Source: DASSUW01 sp963730535 (GTDB lineage: Bacteria > Actinomycetota > Thermoleophilia > Solirubrobacterales > Solirubrobacteraceae). Taken from it: DNA of 64,000 nt. The position numbers and the translations under genes were made by a program. Of the stretch, positions 18,919-28,255 are shown piece by piece. Numbering within the stretch: position 1 is the stretch's first letter; every line of letters begins with the position of its first letter. Below the pieces are notes generated by a model. That model saw only the letters and a list, made by a program, of their open reading frames with translations, made no database searches and was not told where the DNA came from. The stretch covers positions 62,001 to 126,000 of the forward strand of contig CAVSRU010000011.1 in NCBI GenBank assembly GCA_963730535.1, written 5' to 3'.

Positions 18919-19179
18919 ATGGTCGCGCCCTGCCCGCACGTGGTCCAGATCCGGCCAGTCAGGCCCCACACCACCGCCGGCTGCGAGGACTGCCTGCGGA
19001 TCGGCTCGCAGTGGGTGCACCTGCGGTTGTGCCTGACGTGCGGTCACGTCGGCTGCTGCGACTCGTCGCCGCAGCGCCACGCGCGCCGGCATGCGCCGGC
19101 CGCCGGTCATGCGATCGTGCGCTCGTTCGAGCCCGGCGAGGACTGGCGCTGGTGCTTCATCGACGAGATGTTCGTCTGA
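18919..19179 (+). CDS. UBP-type zinc finger protein
   Basis: 86-residue single-domain protein. Cys/His pattern CEDC, CLTCGHVGCCDSS, HARRHAPAAGHAIV is the ZnF-UBP fold that in eukaryotes binds ubiquitin C-termini; its bacterial role is unknown. The gene has its own leaderless promoter and its 3' end overlaps the convergent flavoprotein gene by 73 bp. In other bacteria this domain is often found next to or fused with thioredoxin-reductase-like proteins (recalled, not checked), which matches the arrangement here. Confidence 0.88.
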   Translation: MVAPCPHVVQIRPVRPHTTAGCEDCLRIGSQWVHLRLCLTCGHVGCCDSSPQRHARRHAPAAGHAIVRSFEPGEDWRWCFIDEMFV

Positions 19180-20801
19180 CCGGCGCGCTCCGCCAGGTGC
19201 TCGTGCACGAGGCGGACCGCCATCGCCCCCTCCCCCACCGCCGACGCCACGCGCTTGATCGCCCCGCTCCGCACGTCGCCCGCCGCGAAGACGCCGGGCA
19301 CGCTCGTCTCGAGCGTCCGGCGCCCGGCATCGCCGGTGACCACGTAGCCGTCCGCGTCGAGCCGGACCTGGTGCGCGAGCCACCGTGTGTACGGCGTCGC
19401 GCCGATGAACACGAACAGGTACCGGGCGCCGATCCGGCTGTGCTCGCCACTGCGACGGTCCTCGACGACGATGTCCTCGAGCTCGTGCTCGCCCACCAGC
19501 GCGCGGACCTCGCTGTGGAGCCGCAGCTCGATCCGCGGGTTGCGGCGGATGCGGTCGGCGAGATAGCGCGACATGTTCTCCTCCAGCCTGTCTTCCCGCG
19601 CGATCAGGACGAGGCGAGCGACGTGATCGGCGAGGAACAGTGCGGCCTGCCCGGCCGAGTTGCCGCCGCCGACGATCGCGACGGTGTCGCCCGCGCAGAC
19701 ACGCGCCTCGATCAGCGTCGCGGCGTAGTAGACGCTCGCGCCCTCGAACTCGTCGAGCCGCGGGACCGGCAGCCTGCGGTAGCGCACGCCGCTTGCGACG
19801 ATGACCGCTCGGGCGACGAGCTCGCTCCCGTCCTCGAGCGCGACGACGTGGTCGCCGCCCCGCTCGGTCAGCCCGCTCGCCTCGGCCGGCACGCTGATCC
19901 GGGCGCCGAAGCGTCGGGCCTGGACCGCCGCGCGCTCGGCCAGCTCGAAACCCGAGATCCCGGCCGGGAAGCCGAGGTAGTTCTCGATCCGCATCGTCGT
20001 CCCAGCCTGGCCGCCGGCGCTGACCGCGTCGACGGTGACGGTGTCCAGGCCCTCGGAGGCGCCGTAGACGGATGCCGCGAGCCCGGCCGGTCCGGCGCCC
20101 ACGACCACGAGGTCGCAGACGCCGTCGCGCGGCAGCGGCGTGAGCAGGCCGATCGCGCGTGCCACCTCGGCGTTGCTCGGGTTGTGCAGCACCCGCTCGC
20201 GCCAGAGCACCACCGGCGTCTGGTCGGGAGCGACGTGCAACTCGCGCATGAGCGCTTCGGCCTCCTCGTCGCGCTCGAGGTCGATCCACCGGTGCGGCAG
20301 CCGGTTCCTGGCGGCGAAGTCGCGCAGCCGCCGCGAGTCGCGCGAGTAGCAGGATCCGACGATCGTCAGGCCCGCGCCCTGGCCGATCAGGTGCCAGCGC
20401 CGGACGAGGAACGCACGCACGATGACGTCACCCAGGCCGGCATCGTGCGCCACGAGCTCGCGCAGGCGGTCGACCGGCACCGCCAGGAGCTCCCCGCGCT
20501 CGATCGCCGACGCGGTCACGAACGACGCCTGTCCGGTGAGCAGCCCCAGCTCGCCGAGGAAGCGGCGAGGGCCGTGGACGGACAGGACGCGCTCGCCGGC
20601 GGCGAGCGCGACCCTGCCGCCAAGGATGACGATCAGCTCGCTCACGAGGTCGCCCTCGCCGAACAGCACTTCGCCCGCCTCGAAGCCGCGGCGATCGCCG
20701 GCCCGGGCAAGACGGGTGACCTGCGCATCGGTCAGCCGCGGCCACGCCCCGTCGTCGTCGGGCGTCTCGTCGAGTGGGTGGTCGTGTTCGGTTGCGGTCA
20801 T
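19107..20801 (-). CDS. Cyclic-nucleotide-binding / thioredoxin-fold / thioredoxin-reductase-like flavoprotein
   Basis: 564 residues in three parts. Residues ~20-130: Crp-type cyclic-nucleotide-binding domain (GEVLFGEGD, FLGELGLLTG). Residues ~143-225: a glutaredoxin-like fold (TIVGSCYSRDS, QTPVVLWRE) without CxxC. From ~229: thioredoxin-reductase-like pyridine nucleotide-disulfide oxidoreductase with FAD site VVVGAGPAGLAAS, NADPH site IVGGGNSAGQAA and C-terminal GVFAAGDVR. The redox-active CxxC of true TrxR (ACATCDG region) is absent: the segment reads VIVASGVRYRRL and VYYAAT. It probably uses another electron acceptor, with activity gated by the ligand of the N-terminal domain (inference). 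Confidence 0.88.
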   Translation of the reverse strand: MTATEHDHPLDETPDDDGAWPRLTDAQVTRLARAGDRRGFEAGEVLFGEGDLVSELIVILGGRVALAAGERVLSVHGPRRFLGELGLLTGQASFVTASAIERGELLAVPVDRLRELVAHDAGLGDVIVRAFLVRRWHLIGQGAGLTIVGSCYSRDSRRLRDFAARNRLPHRWIDLERDEEAEALMRELHVAPDQTPVVLWRERVLHNPSNAEVARAIGLLTPLPRDGVCDLVVVGAGPAGLAASVYGASEGLDTVTVDAVSAGGQAGTTMRIENYLGFPAGISGFELAERAAVQARRFGARISVPAEASGLTERGGDHVVALEDGSELVARAVIVASGVRYRRLPVPRLDEFEGASVYYAATLIEARVCAGDTVAIVGGGNSAGQAALFLADHVARLVLIAREDRLEENMSRYLADRIRRNPRIELRLHSEVRALVGEHELEDIVVEDRRSGEHSRIGARYLFVFIGATPYTRWLAHQVRLDADGYVVTGDAGRRTLETSVPGVFAAGDVRSGAIKRVASAVGEGAMAVRLVHEHLAERAGQTNISSMKHQRQSSPGSNERTIA

Positions 20802-20825
20802 GTCCCGGCTACTGACGACGGCCGC

Positions 20826-21875
20826 TCATCCGAAGCGAATCGTGGTCTTGACGTCGTCGGGCCGCCGGCTGAGCGCCTCGGCCCAGCGATCGAGCGGCTC
20901 GCGGCGGGTGATCATCCGCTCGAGCAACGCGCGATCCGCGGCGGCGAGCACCTCCGCGGCGCGCGCGAAATGGCGGTGATTGGCGTTCACGGACCCCAGG
21001 ACGACGTCGTTCTCGAGCACGAGCTCGTCGGCGAGCGCGCCGACGTCGACGTTCAGCGTCCGCCCGCGCGGCGAGATCCCGATCAGGCAGACGATCGCCG
21101 CCGGCGCCGTCGCCTGCATCGCCTCCAGCACGAGCTCCGGCGCGCCGGTGCACTCGAGCACCACGTCGGGCTCCGACTCGCCGCACGCGTCGCGGACCGA
21201 GCCCGTGTGGTAGCCGGCGCCAAGGCTCCTCGCCAGCTCCGGCTTCGGTCCTTCGCGCGCGCGGTCGAGCAGGTCCACCCGCCGCCCGCGCTGGACGCCG
21301 AGCAGCCCGGCGAGCAGGCCGATCGGCCCCGCGCCCGTGACCAGCACCCGCTCGAGCGGACGGCAGGCCTGCTCCGCGATGCGCTCGACCTGCTCCCACG
21401 CCTTGACGACCACGCTCGTGGGCTCGGTGAGCACGCCGACCGACGCGAGCGACGGGTCGAGCTTGACCGCGTACTCGCGTTCGAGGGCGACCAGCTCGGC
21501 GCCGTAGCCGTCGAGCTCCTTGATGCCGCGCTCGCGGTAGCGGCCGTTGCGGCACATGTCGAACTCGCCGCGGGCGCAGCAGGCGCACGGCTCGGGGTCC
21601 GGGCGGCGCACGATCCCGGACACGAGATCGCCGGCGGCGAACCCGCCGCCGTCCGGCGCGTCGCGCACCCGGCCGAGCGACTCGTGGCCGAGCACCAGGC
21701 GGTCGCGGCCCGGCGGCGGCGTGCCGTACATGCCGGCGACGATCTCGACGTCGGTGCCGCACACGCCGAGCTCGAGCATCTCGACGAGCAGCTCGCCGTC
21801 GGCCGGGACGGGCGCCTCGCGCTCCTCGAGGTGTGCGCTCCCCGGGATGCCGGGCGCGACCGTGATCGCGCGCAT
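20826..21875 (-). CDS. Glucose 1-dehydrogenase-type medium-chain dehydrogenase
   Basis: 349-residue zinc MDR enzyme, closest in motifs to archaeal-type glucose 1-dehydrogenase (oxidises D-glucose with NAD(P)+). Seen: ELGVCGTDVEI with catalytic Cys, VLGHES, structural zinc cluster CACCARGEFDMC, GRYRERGIKELDGY, and Rossmann VTGAGPIGLLAG. The frame is open far upstream, but ATG 21875 is 13 nt from a TTGCGC-N16-TACCGG promoter. With zwf, opcA and gnd in the window it would add another entry of glucose into oxidative metabolism. Confidence 0.85.
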   Translation of the reverse strand: MRAITVAPGIPGSAHLEEREAPVPADGELLVEMLELGVCGTDVEIVAGMYGTPPPGRDRLVLGHESLGRVRDAPDGGGFAAGDLVSGIVRRPDPEPCACCARGEFDMCRNGRYRERGIKELDGYGAELVALEREYAVKLDPSLASVGVLTEPTSVVVKAWEQVERIAEQACRPLERVLVTGAGPIGLLAGLLGVQRGRRVDLLDRAREGPKPELARSLGAGYHTGSVRDACGESEPDVVLECTGAPELVLEAMQATAPAAIVCLIGISPRGRTLNVDVGALADELVLENDVVLGSVNANHRHFARAAEVLAAADRALLERMITRREPLDRWAEALSRRPDDVKTTIRFG

Positions 21876-21882
21876 ACGGCAG

Positions 21883-21910
21883 CCGGTATGCCGGCGCGCC
21901 GCCGGCGCAA
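21883..21910 (-). promoter_or_regulatory. Leaderless promoter of the glucose dehydrogenase
   Basis: Minus strand: TTGCGC, 16 nt, TACCGG, then ATG after 13 nt. Confidence 0.5.
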
Positions 21911-21921
21911 GAGCATGGCGC

Positions 21922-21949
21922 TTGTGGCCGAGCCGGCGCGGACTACCAC
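21922..21949 (+). promoter_or_regulatory. Leaderless promoter of ndh
   Basis: TTGTGG, 16 nt, TACCAC; GTG 21957 is 13 nt after the T. Divergent from the glucose dehydrogenase promoter. Confidence 0.5.
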
Positions 21950-21956
21950 ACGGCTC

Positions 21957-23237
21957 GTGACAACCCGGCAGCGCGTCGTCGTCGTGGGCGGGGGGTTCGG
22001 CGGTCTCGAGGCCGTCAAGGCGCTCAGACGACTGCCCGTGGACGTCACGCTGATCGACCGCAACAACTACCACCTCTTCCAGCCGCTGACGTACCAGGTC
22101 AGCACCGCCGCGCTGTCGCCCGACGAGATCGCCGAGCCGCTGCGCGCGATCTTCCGCGGCGATCGCAACGTGCGCGTGCTGATGGGCGAGGTCGACCGGC
22201 TCGACCTCGAGCGCCGCCTCGTCACGCTCCGCCCCGAGGTCGACGGGCCGGCGGAGGAGACCGTGCCGTACGACACGCTCGTCGTGGCCGCCGGCTCGAG
22301 CTACTCGTACTTCGGGCACGACGAGTGGCGTCCGCTGGCGCTCGAGGTCAAGACGCTCGACAATGCGCTGCGGGTCAGGTCGCGCATCCTCGCCGCGTTC
22401 GAGAGCGCCGAGCTCGCGGAGGACCCCGACGCGCGCTCCCGGTGGCTGACGTTCACGGTCGTCGGGGCCGGCCCGACCGGGGTCGAGATGGCCGGCCAGA
22501 TCGCCGAGCTGGCGCGCGACACGCTCCCGGGGGACTTCCGGGCGATTGACCCGAGCGCGGGGCGCGTGCTGCTCGTGGAGGCCGCCGACCGCATCCTGCC
22601 GGCCTTCCCGGAGGCGCTGTCCGAGCGTGCCAGGCGCGCGCTCGACGATCTCGGCGTCACGTCGCTCGCCGGCCATACCTTGACCGGCGTCGATCCGGAG
22701 TCGGTCCAGGTTCGCGGGCCGGACGGGAGGAGCGAGCGGATCGCGTGTCGCACGGTCGTCTGGGCCGCCGGGGTGGAGGCGTCCCCGCTCGCGCGCGTCC
22801 TCGCCGAGGCGTCCGCATCCGAGGTCGACCGTGCCGGGCGGGTCACCGTCGAGCCCGACCTCACCCTTCCCGGGCGCCCCGAGGTCCTGGCAATCGGCGA
22901 CATGGCCCGGATCCGCGGCGGCGCGCTGCCGGGGCTCGCCCCGGTGGCGAGGCAGCAGGGCCGGTACGCCGGGCGCCTGATCGGCGACCGGCTCGCCAAG
23001 CGGTCGACGCCCCCGTTCCGCTACCGCGACCGGGGCAATCTCGCCACGATCGGGCGCGCGCGCGCGGTCGCGGACCTCCACCGCCTGCGCCTGGCCGGCT
23101 TCCCGGCGTGGGCGATCTGGCTCGTGGTGCACCTGGTGTACCTGGTCGGGTTCGAGAACCGCGCCGTCGTGCTCGTCCGCTGGGCGTACAACTTCTTCAC
23201 GCACGGCCGCGGCGGCCGGCTGATCACCCACTCTTGA
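21957..23237 (+). CDS. ndh: Type II NADH dehydrogenase (NDH-2)
   Basis: 426-residue non-proton-pumping NADH:quinone oxidoreductase, monotopic at the inner face of the membrane. FAD site VVVVGGGFGGLEAVKAL at the N-terminus; the NDH-2 marker RNNYHLFQPLTYQV; NADH site VVGAGPTGVEMAGQIAEL; C-terminal FAD contact LAIGDMA and the quinone-site stretch LAPVARQQGRYAG. C-terminal hydrophobic helices (IWLVVHLVYLVGF) would anchor it. GTG 21957 is chosen from the promoter position; it may feed electrons to cytochrome bd at 4-6.7 kb. Confidence 0.92.
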   Translation: MTTRQRVVVVGGGFGGLEAVKALRRLPVDVTLIDRNNYHLFQPLTYQVSTAALSPDEIAEPLRAIFRGDRNVRVLMGEVDRLDLERRLVTLRPEVDGPAEETVPYDTLVVAAGSSYSYFGHDEWRPLALEVKTLDNALRVRSRILAAFESAELAEDPDARSRWLTFTVVGAGPTGVEMAGQIAELARDTLPGDFRAIDPSAGRVLLVEAADRILPAFPEALSERARRALDDLGVTSLAGHTLTGVDPESVQVRGPDGRSERIACRTVVWAAGVEASPLARVLAEASASEVDRAGRVTVEPDLTLPGRPEVLAIGDMARIRGGALPGLAPVARQQGRYAGRLIGDRLAKRSTPPFRYRDRGNLATIGRARAVADLHRLRLAGFPAWAIWLVVHLVYLVGFENRAVVLVRWAYNFFTHGRGGRLITHS

Positions 23238-23261
23238 AGCGGGCGCGCGGACGCCTATCAG
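23234..23261 (+). promoter_or_regulatory. Leaderless promoter of the GT4/treT unit
   Basis: TTGAAG overlapping the ndh stop TGA, 16 nt, TATCAG; GTG 23269 is 13 nt after the T. Confidence 0.5.
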
Positions 23262-23268
23262 CGGCAGA

Positions 23269-24414
23269 GTGGACGACTACCGCAGCGGCGACAACACCGT
23301 TCAATACACGCGACCCGGCTCGGCACCCGGCCGCGGGCGCGTCGAGCCGTCGGCAGAGCGCCGGCTTCGCATCGCGATGCTGGCGCCGCCGTGGATCCCG
23401 ATCCCCCCGCCCGGCTACGGTGGCATCGAGTTCGTCGTCGCCCTGCTGTGCGACGCGCTGGTCGACCTCGATCACGACGTCGAGCTCTTCTGCGCCCCGG
23501 GCTCGAGCTCGCGCGCCGTGGTCCACCCGCTGCTCGACGAGCCGCACCCCGACAGCATCGAGCGAGCGCTGTTCGAGGCCGACCACGTCGGGCGCGCGTT
23601 CCGCGCGATCGACGCGGCAGCGGAGAACGGCGCCCCGTTCGACGTCGTGCACGACCACTGCGGCTACACGCCGCTGGCGATGGCGGATCGCCTCGACACG
23701 CCGCTCGTGCACACCGTGCACGGCCCGTTCGACCGCGACACCAAGCCCTATTACGCGGTCAACGGCCGCAACGGCGCCGTCGTCTGCATCAGCCGGGCGC
23801 AGGCCGGCATGGCGCCCGACCCCGCGATCGTCGACGACGTCGTCCACAACCCGATCGACATCGACGACTGGCCGGTCGGCTACGAGAAGGACGACTACCT
23901 GCTGTGGGTGGGGCGCTTCGTGGCCGAGAAGGGCCCGCAGCGCGCCATCCGCGTCGCGAAGGCCGTGGGGCGGCGGCTGATCCTCGCCGGCGTCGTGCAG
24001 CCGCGCCAGGAGCGGTTCTTCGCCGAGGAGATCCAGCCGCATCTCGACGGCGAGCAGATCTCCTACGTCGGCGAGGTCGGCGGCGCACGCAAGCAGCGGC
24101 TGTTCGCCGACGCGTACGCGTTCCTGATGCCGATCCGTTGGCCCGAGCCGTTCGGGATGGTCATGGTCGAGGCGATGGCCGGCGGAACGCCGGTGCTGGC
24201 CTTCCCCGAGGGCGCGGCGCCCGAGGTCGTCGAAGACGGCGTGTCGGGCTTCCTCGTCGCCGACGAGGACGAGATGGCCGCGAGGGTCCCCGACGCCGGA
24301 CGGCTGGAGCCGCTGCAGATCCGCCGGTCGGCGGAGCGCTTCGCGCCGGACCGCATCGCCGTCGGGTACGAGCGGGCCTACCGCGCCGCCGCGCTGCGGA
24401 GAGCGCACGCGTGA
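23269..24414 (+). CDS. Glycosyltransferase family 4 protein
   Basis: 381-residue retaining GT-B enzyme. N-terminal PPWIPIPPPGYGGIEFVV is the acceptor-domain loop; DVVHDHCGYTP and LVHTVHGPFD follow; the C-terminal donor domain has WVGRFVAEKGP and the E-x7-E motif region EPFGMVMVEAMAGGTPVLAF. The sugar substrates are unknown. The GTG start agrees with a leaderless promoter. Its stop overlaps the next start as GTGA, so it forms an operon with the TreT-like gene, suggesting a shared role in compatible solute or glycan synthesis. Confidence 0.88.
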   Translation: MDDYRSGDNTVQYTRPGSAPGRGRVEPSAERRLRIAMLAPPWIPIPPPGYGGIEFVVALLCDALVDLDHDVELFCAPGSSSRAVVHPLLDEPHPDSIERALFEADHVGRAFRAIDAAAENGAPFDVVHDHCGYTPLAMADRLDTPLVHTVHGPFDRDTKPYYAVNGRNGAVVCISRAQAGMAPDPAIVDDVVHNPIDIDDWPVGYEKDDYLLWVGRFVAEKGPQRAIRVAKAVGRRLILAGVVQPRQERFFAEEIQPHLDGEQISYVGEVGGARKQRLFADAYAFLMPIRWPEPFGMVMVEAMAGGTPVLAFPEGAAPEVVEDGVSGFLVADEDEMAARVPDAGRLEPLQIRRSAERFAPDRIAVGYERAYRAAALRRAHA

Positions 24415-25856
24415 GCCTCTCGCCGTTCGTGGTCGCGATCCCGCCGCGGAGCCCCGACCGCTTCCGCGCGGTCCTCGCTCCGGAGCAGATCGAGCGGCTC
24501 GAGCGCGCGATCGACGAGGGCCGGCGGCTCCTGGACGGCCACGTGGTCTGGAACGTGAACTCGACCGCCAGGGGCGGCGGCGTCGTGGAGCTGCTGCGCC
24601 CGCTCGTCGGCTATGCGCGCGGCGCCGGGGTCGACGCGCGCTGGGTCGTCATCGAGGGCACGCCCGAGTTCTTCGCCGTCACCAAGCGCATCCACAACCG
24701 CCTGCACGGCGCCGAGGGCGACGGCGGCGCGCTCGACGAGGAGGCCCGCCAGGTCTACGAGTCGGTGCTCGCCGAGAACCTCGCAGGGTTCCCCGGCGAC
24801 GTGCGCCCCGGCGACGTCGTGATCGTCCACGACCCGCAGCCGGCCGGTCTGATCGGTGCCTTGAAGGAGCGCGGCGCGGCGGTGATCTGGCGCTGCCACG
24901 TCGGCATCGAGACGCCCAACGATCTCACCCGCGAGGCGTGGGCGTTCCTGCGGCCGTATGTGCTCGACGCCGACGTCTACGTGTTCTCGCGCGAGTCGTT
25001 CGCGTGGGAGGGCCTCGACCGCGAGCGCCTCGTCGTGATCCACCCGACGATCGACGCGTTCGCGCCCAAGAACGTCGACATCGATCGCGACGCCGTGCGC
25101 ACGATCCTCGCCGTCACCGGGCTGGTGCCCGACGCCGGTGCGAGCGCCCCGGTCACGTACGAGCGCCAGGACGGCACCCCGGGCCGCGTCGAGCGCCGGG
25201 CGCGCCTCGTCGAGGACGCGCCGCTGGCGCCCAGCACGCCTGTCGTGCTGCAGGTGTCGCGGTGGGACGCGCTGAAGGATCCGATCGGCGTCATCCGCGG
25301 GTTCGCCGAGCACGTGCCGGCCGCCACGGGCGCGCACCTGGTCTACGCCGCGCCGGACGTCGAGTCGGTCGCCGACGACCCCGAGGGCGCGCGCGTGCTG
25401 CGCGAGGCGATCGAGCTGCGCGAGACGTTGCCAGAGGCAGCTCGCCGCCGCATCCACTACGCCTCGCTGCCGATGGAGGACCTGGACGAGAACGCGATGA
25501 TGGTCAACGCGCTCCAGCGCCACGCCCGGGTCGTCGTCCAGAAGAGCCTCGCGGAGGGCTTCGGCCTCACCGTGGCGGAGGCGATGTGGAAGGCGCGGCC
25601 GGTGGTCGCGTCGCGCATCGGGGGGATCCAGGAGCAGATCGTCGACGGCGACAGCGGCGTGCTCCTCGACGACCCGCGCGATCTGGCCGCGTACGGCGCC
25701 GCCGTCACGGCCCTGCTGGACGACGAGCAGCGCGCCGAGCGCATGGGCGCCCGCGCGCGCGAGCGGGTCCGTGACCGCTTCCTCAACGCCCGCGCGCTGA
25801 TCGACTACGGCAACGTGATCCGCAGCGTGCTGCCGGCTCACGCGAGCACGCGCTGA
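24411..25856 (+). CDS. treT: Trehalose glycosyltransferring synthase-like GT4 enzyme (TreT)
   Basis: 481-residue GT4 protein with the TreT pattern: VVWNVNSTARGGGVVELLR, ARWVVIEGTPEFFAVTKR, VVIVHDPQPAGLI, WRCHVGIETPN, VLQVSRWDALKDPIGVI and KSLAEGFGLTVAEAMWK. TreT makes trehalose reversibly from NDP-glucose and glucose. Trehalose as an osmotic and desiccation protectant fits the stress genes around. Start GTG 24411 overlaps the preceding stop (GTGA). Substrate specificity is inferred from family resemblance. Confidence 0.82.
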   Translation: MSLSPFVVAIPPRSPDRFRAVLAPEQIERLERAIDEGRRLLDGHVVWNVNSTARGGGVVELLRPLVGYARGAGVDARWVVIEGTPEFFAVTKRIHNRLHGAEGDGGALDEEARQVYESVLAENLAGFPGDVRPGDVVIVHDPQPAGLIGALKERGAAVIWRCHVGIETPNDLTREAWAFLRPYVLDADVYVFSRESFAWEGLDRERLVVIHPTIDAFAPKNVDIDRDAVRTILAVTGLVPDAGASAPVTYERQDGTPGRVERRARLVEDAPLAPSTPVVLQVSRWDALKDPIGVIRGFAEHVPAATGAHLVYAAPDVESVADDPEGARVLREAIELRETLPEAARRRIHYASLPMEDLDENAMMVNALQRHARVVVQKSLAEGFGLTVAEAMWKARPVVASRIGGIQEQIVDGDSGVLLDDPRDLAAYGAAVTALLDDEQRAERMGARARERVRDRFLNARALIDYGNVIRSVLPAHASTR

Positions 25857-25857
25857 C

Positions 25858-25886
25858 TTGACAGCCCGCCGTCCTCGTCCTACCAG
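25858..25886 (+). promoter_or_regulatory. Strong-looking leaderless promoter of the USP gene
   Basis: TTGACA (perfect -35), 17 nt, TACCAG; ATG 25896 is 15 nt after the T. Confidence 0.6.
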
Positions 25887-25895
25887 CATCCTCCG

Positions 25896-26402
25896 ATGGC
25901 GAGACCGGTGATCGTGTGCTACGACGGGTCGAAGGCCTCGGTCGAGGCGCTCGACTACGCGGTCGCACTGCTCCCCTCGGCGCCCGTGCTCGTCGTCACC
26001 GTGTGGCGCGAGCTCACCGAGGAGATGCTGGCGTCGGGCGCCGCTCCGCCGGCCGGCGATCCCGTCGAGGTCAACGTGCAGAGCCGACGTGCGGCACGGG
26101 AGGCGGCGCAGGAAGGCGCCGAGCGGGCAAGGGCCGCCGGTCTGAAGGCCGAGCCGCTCGTGGTCGAGACGACCGGTCCGATCTGGAAGGCGATCGAGCG
26201 CGTCGCGCACGAGCGCGACGCAGCGCTCATCGTCTGCGGCACCGGGCGCAGCGGTCTCAAGACCGTCATGCCGGGTGAGGTGGCCATCGCGCTGGTGCAG
26301 CACGCCAGCAGGCCGGTCCTGGTCGTGCCGACGAGCAGGGCCGCAGCCGAGCGCCGTAAGGCCGCCGAGCGCGATCAGCGCTCGCGCGAGGCGATCCGGT
26401 AG
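25896..26402 (+). CDS. Universal stress protein (single UspA domain)
   Basis: 168-residue cytoplasmic UspA-fold protein. Begins MARPVIVCYDGSKASVEALDYA; the ATP-binding loop pattern G-2x-G-9x-G-S/T is partly seen as GTGRSGLKTVMPGEVA, then VQHASRPVLVVP. A charged 20-residue tail follows. Role: stress survival, nucleotide sensing. It has the best-matching promoter in the window and converges with the transporter gene with a 28-bp overlap. Confidence 0.92.
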   Translation: MARPVIVCYDGSKASVEALDYAVALLPSAPVLVVTVWRELTEEMLASGAAPPAGDPVEVNVQSRRAAREAAQEGAERARAAGLKAEPLVVETTGPIWKAIERVAHERDAALIVCGTGRSGLKTVMPGEVAIALVQHASRPVLVVPTSRAAAERRKAAERDQRSREAIR

Positions 26403-28223
26403 GTCCGCCCGCGCCCACGCTCGACGCGCCCCTCGCGGACCGCCGTGCGCAGCGCCGATCCGTAGCGGCCCGGGCCCCAGCGACGCGCATCCAGCTGCCG
26501 CGCGAGCTCGTTGCGTACGAGATCTCCGTGCTCGGCCAGCATCTGCATGATGAGCTCGAGCTCCCGGTCGAGCGCGCGATCGGCAGCATTGCGCTGACGA
26601 CCGGTCGCCCCGGCCGTCCCGAGCATGCCCGGCGAGTAGAACGTGTCGCCGTAGCCGGGGCCCGGCCGCAGGCGCCGCGTGCGATCGTCGGCGTGCCGGC
26701 GGACGATCCGCTCGCGTAACCGCTCCTCGGCCGCGCGCTCGGGTTCGGGCACCTCGGGCGGCCCGGTGTCGACCTCCTCCGCCGTCAGCGGCGTGGCGAT
26801 GTCCTCGAGCGCCTTCTGCTCGGCGCGCACGCCCAACCGCAACTCCGCGATGCCGCCCAGCGCCATCGCCCCCGCGCCGATCAGGAAGCCGGTCGCGACC
26901 TGCTCGACGTTGCCGCTGTGGATGAACTGCCCGAACAGGTACGGGCCGCTGATGCCGCCGACGGCGGTGCCGATGGCGTAGAAGAGCGCGATCGCCAGCG
27001 CCCGCGTCTCCATCGGGAAGATCTCGCTGACGGTCAGGTACGCGGAGCTCGCGCCCGCCGACGCGAAGAAGAAGGTCGCCAGCACGAGCGCCATGAACCC
27101 CCAGGTGCCGAGCGCGTCCTCGCGCAGGAGCAGCGCGAGCACGGCGACGATCGCAGCCGACGTGAGGTACGTGCCCGAGATCATCGGCACGCGGCCGACA
27201 GTGTCGAAGTACCGCCCGAGCAGGAGCGGGCCCGTGAAGTTGCTGAGCGCGAACAGGATCATGAAGTACGGGACGTCGCCGGAGGCGACCTCGAAGAAGC
27301 GGTTGAGGATCGTTCCCAGATCGAACGTGACCGCGTTGTAGAGGAACGCCTGCCCGACGAACAGCGAGAGCCCCAGCGCCGCGCGGCGCGGGTAGCGCCT
27401 GGCCGTGACGGCTGCGATCTCGCGGAACGGGATCGCGTCGCGTTGGCGGACCGTGATGTAGCGGTCGGCCGGCGCGAGCTCGTGGCCGGTCTCCCGCCGC
27501 ACCTCCTCCTCGATCTGCCGGACGATCCGCTCGGCCTCCTCCTCACGCCCGTGGATGAACAGCCAGCGCGGGCTCTCCGGCACGTGGCGCCGTACGAGCA
27601 GGATGCCGAGCCCGAGGATCGCGCCGGAGCCGAAGGCGATCCGCCACCCGAGGTCGCCGGCGAAGAGCGCCTCGTCGAGCAGCAGCAGCGAGACGAGCCC
27701 GCCGATGGCGGCGCCGACCCAGAAGCTCCCGTTGATGGCGAGGTCGACGCGGCCGCGGTTGCGTGCGGGGATCAGCTCGTCGATGGCGGAGTTGATCGCC
27801 GCGTACTCGCCGCCGATCCCCGCGCCGGTGAGGAACCGGCAGAGCCCAGAAGTACCACGCCTCGGTGGCGAACGCGGTCGCGACCGTGGCGCCGATGTAC
27901 AGCGCCAGCGTGAGCATGAACAGCTTCTTGCGGCCGTAGCGGTCGGTGAGCTGGCCGAACAACAGCGCGCCGAGGCACGCCCCCGCCACGTACAGCGCCG
28001 CCGCGGTTCCGACGTCGGCGGCCGTGAGGTCGATGCCCGATGCCCGGCTCCGTCATCCGCGGCGCGATCGCGCCGACGATCGTGACCTCGAGGCCGTCGA
28101 GCACCCACACGGTCCCGAGGCCGATGACGATCCGCCAGTGGAACCGGCGACCACGGCAGGCGGTCGAGCCGCGCCGGGACGTTGGTGCGGATCGTGCGGA
28201 GTGGTGCGCGCGGCCGCGGTCAT
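26375..28223 (-). CDS. MFS sugar-type transporter with C-terminal extension (frameshifts near its 5' end)
   Basis: Major facilitator protein of the sugar porter type. The long intact part holds FLTGAGIGGEYAAINSAIDELIPARNRGR, RRHVPESPRWL and TVSEIFPMETRALAI. The 5' part is spread over three frames: WVLDGLEVTIVGAIAPRM, then GACLGALLFGQLTDRYGRKKLF, then the main frame. Breaks lie near 28158, 28040 and 27845, each one surplus base; a further one near 28200 may follow the ATG at 28223. About 150 residues after the last membrane helix form a charged linker and a winged-helix-like end (NELARQLDARRW, VERGRGRTYRIA), unusual for MFS. Confidence 0.82.
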
Positions 28224-28255
28224 CGTGCGCCTCGGCGGCGGTACGGTGGGCGGCG

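Noticed and set aside
18874..20289. Long minus-strand frame over the flavoprotein gene, and an over 1400-aa plus-strand frame across 19.0-23.2 kb
   Set aside because: Low-complexity Arg/Ala translation; only the last third of the plus frame (ndh) is real.
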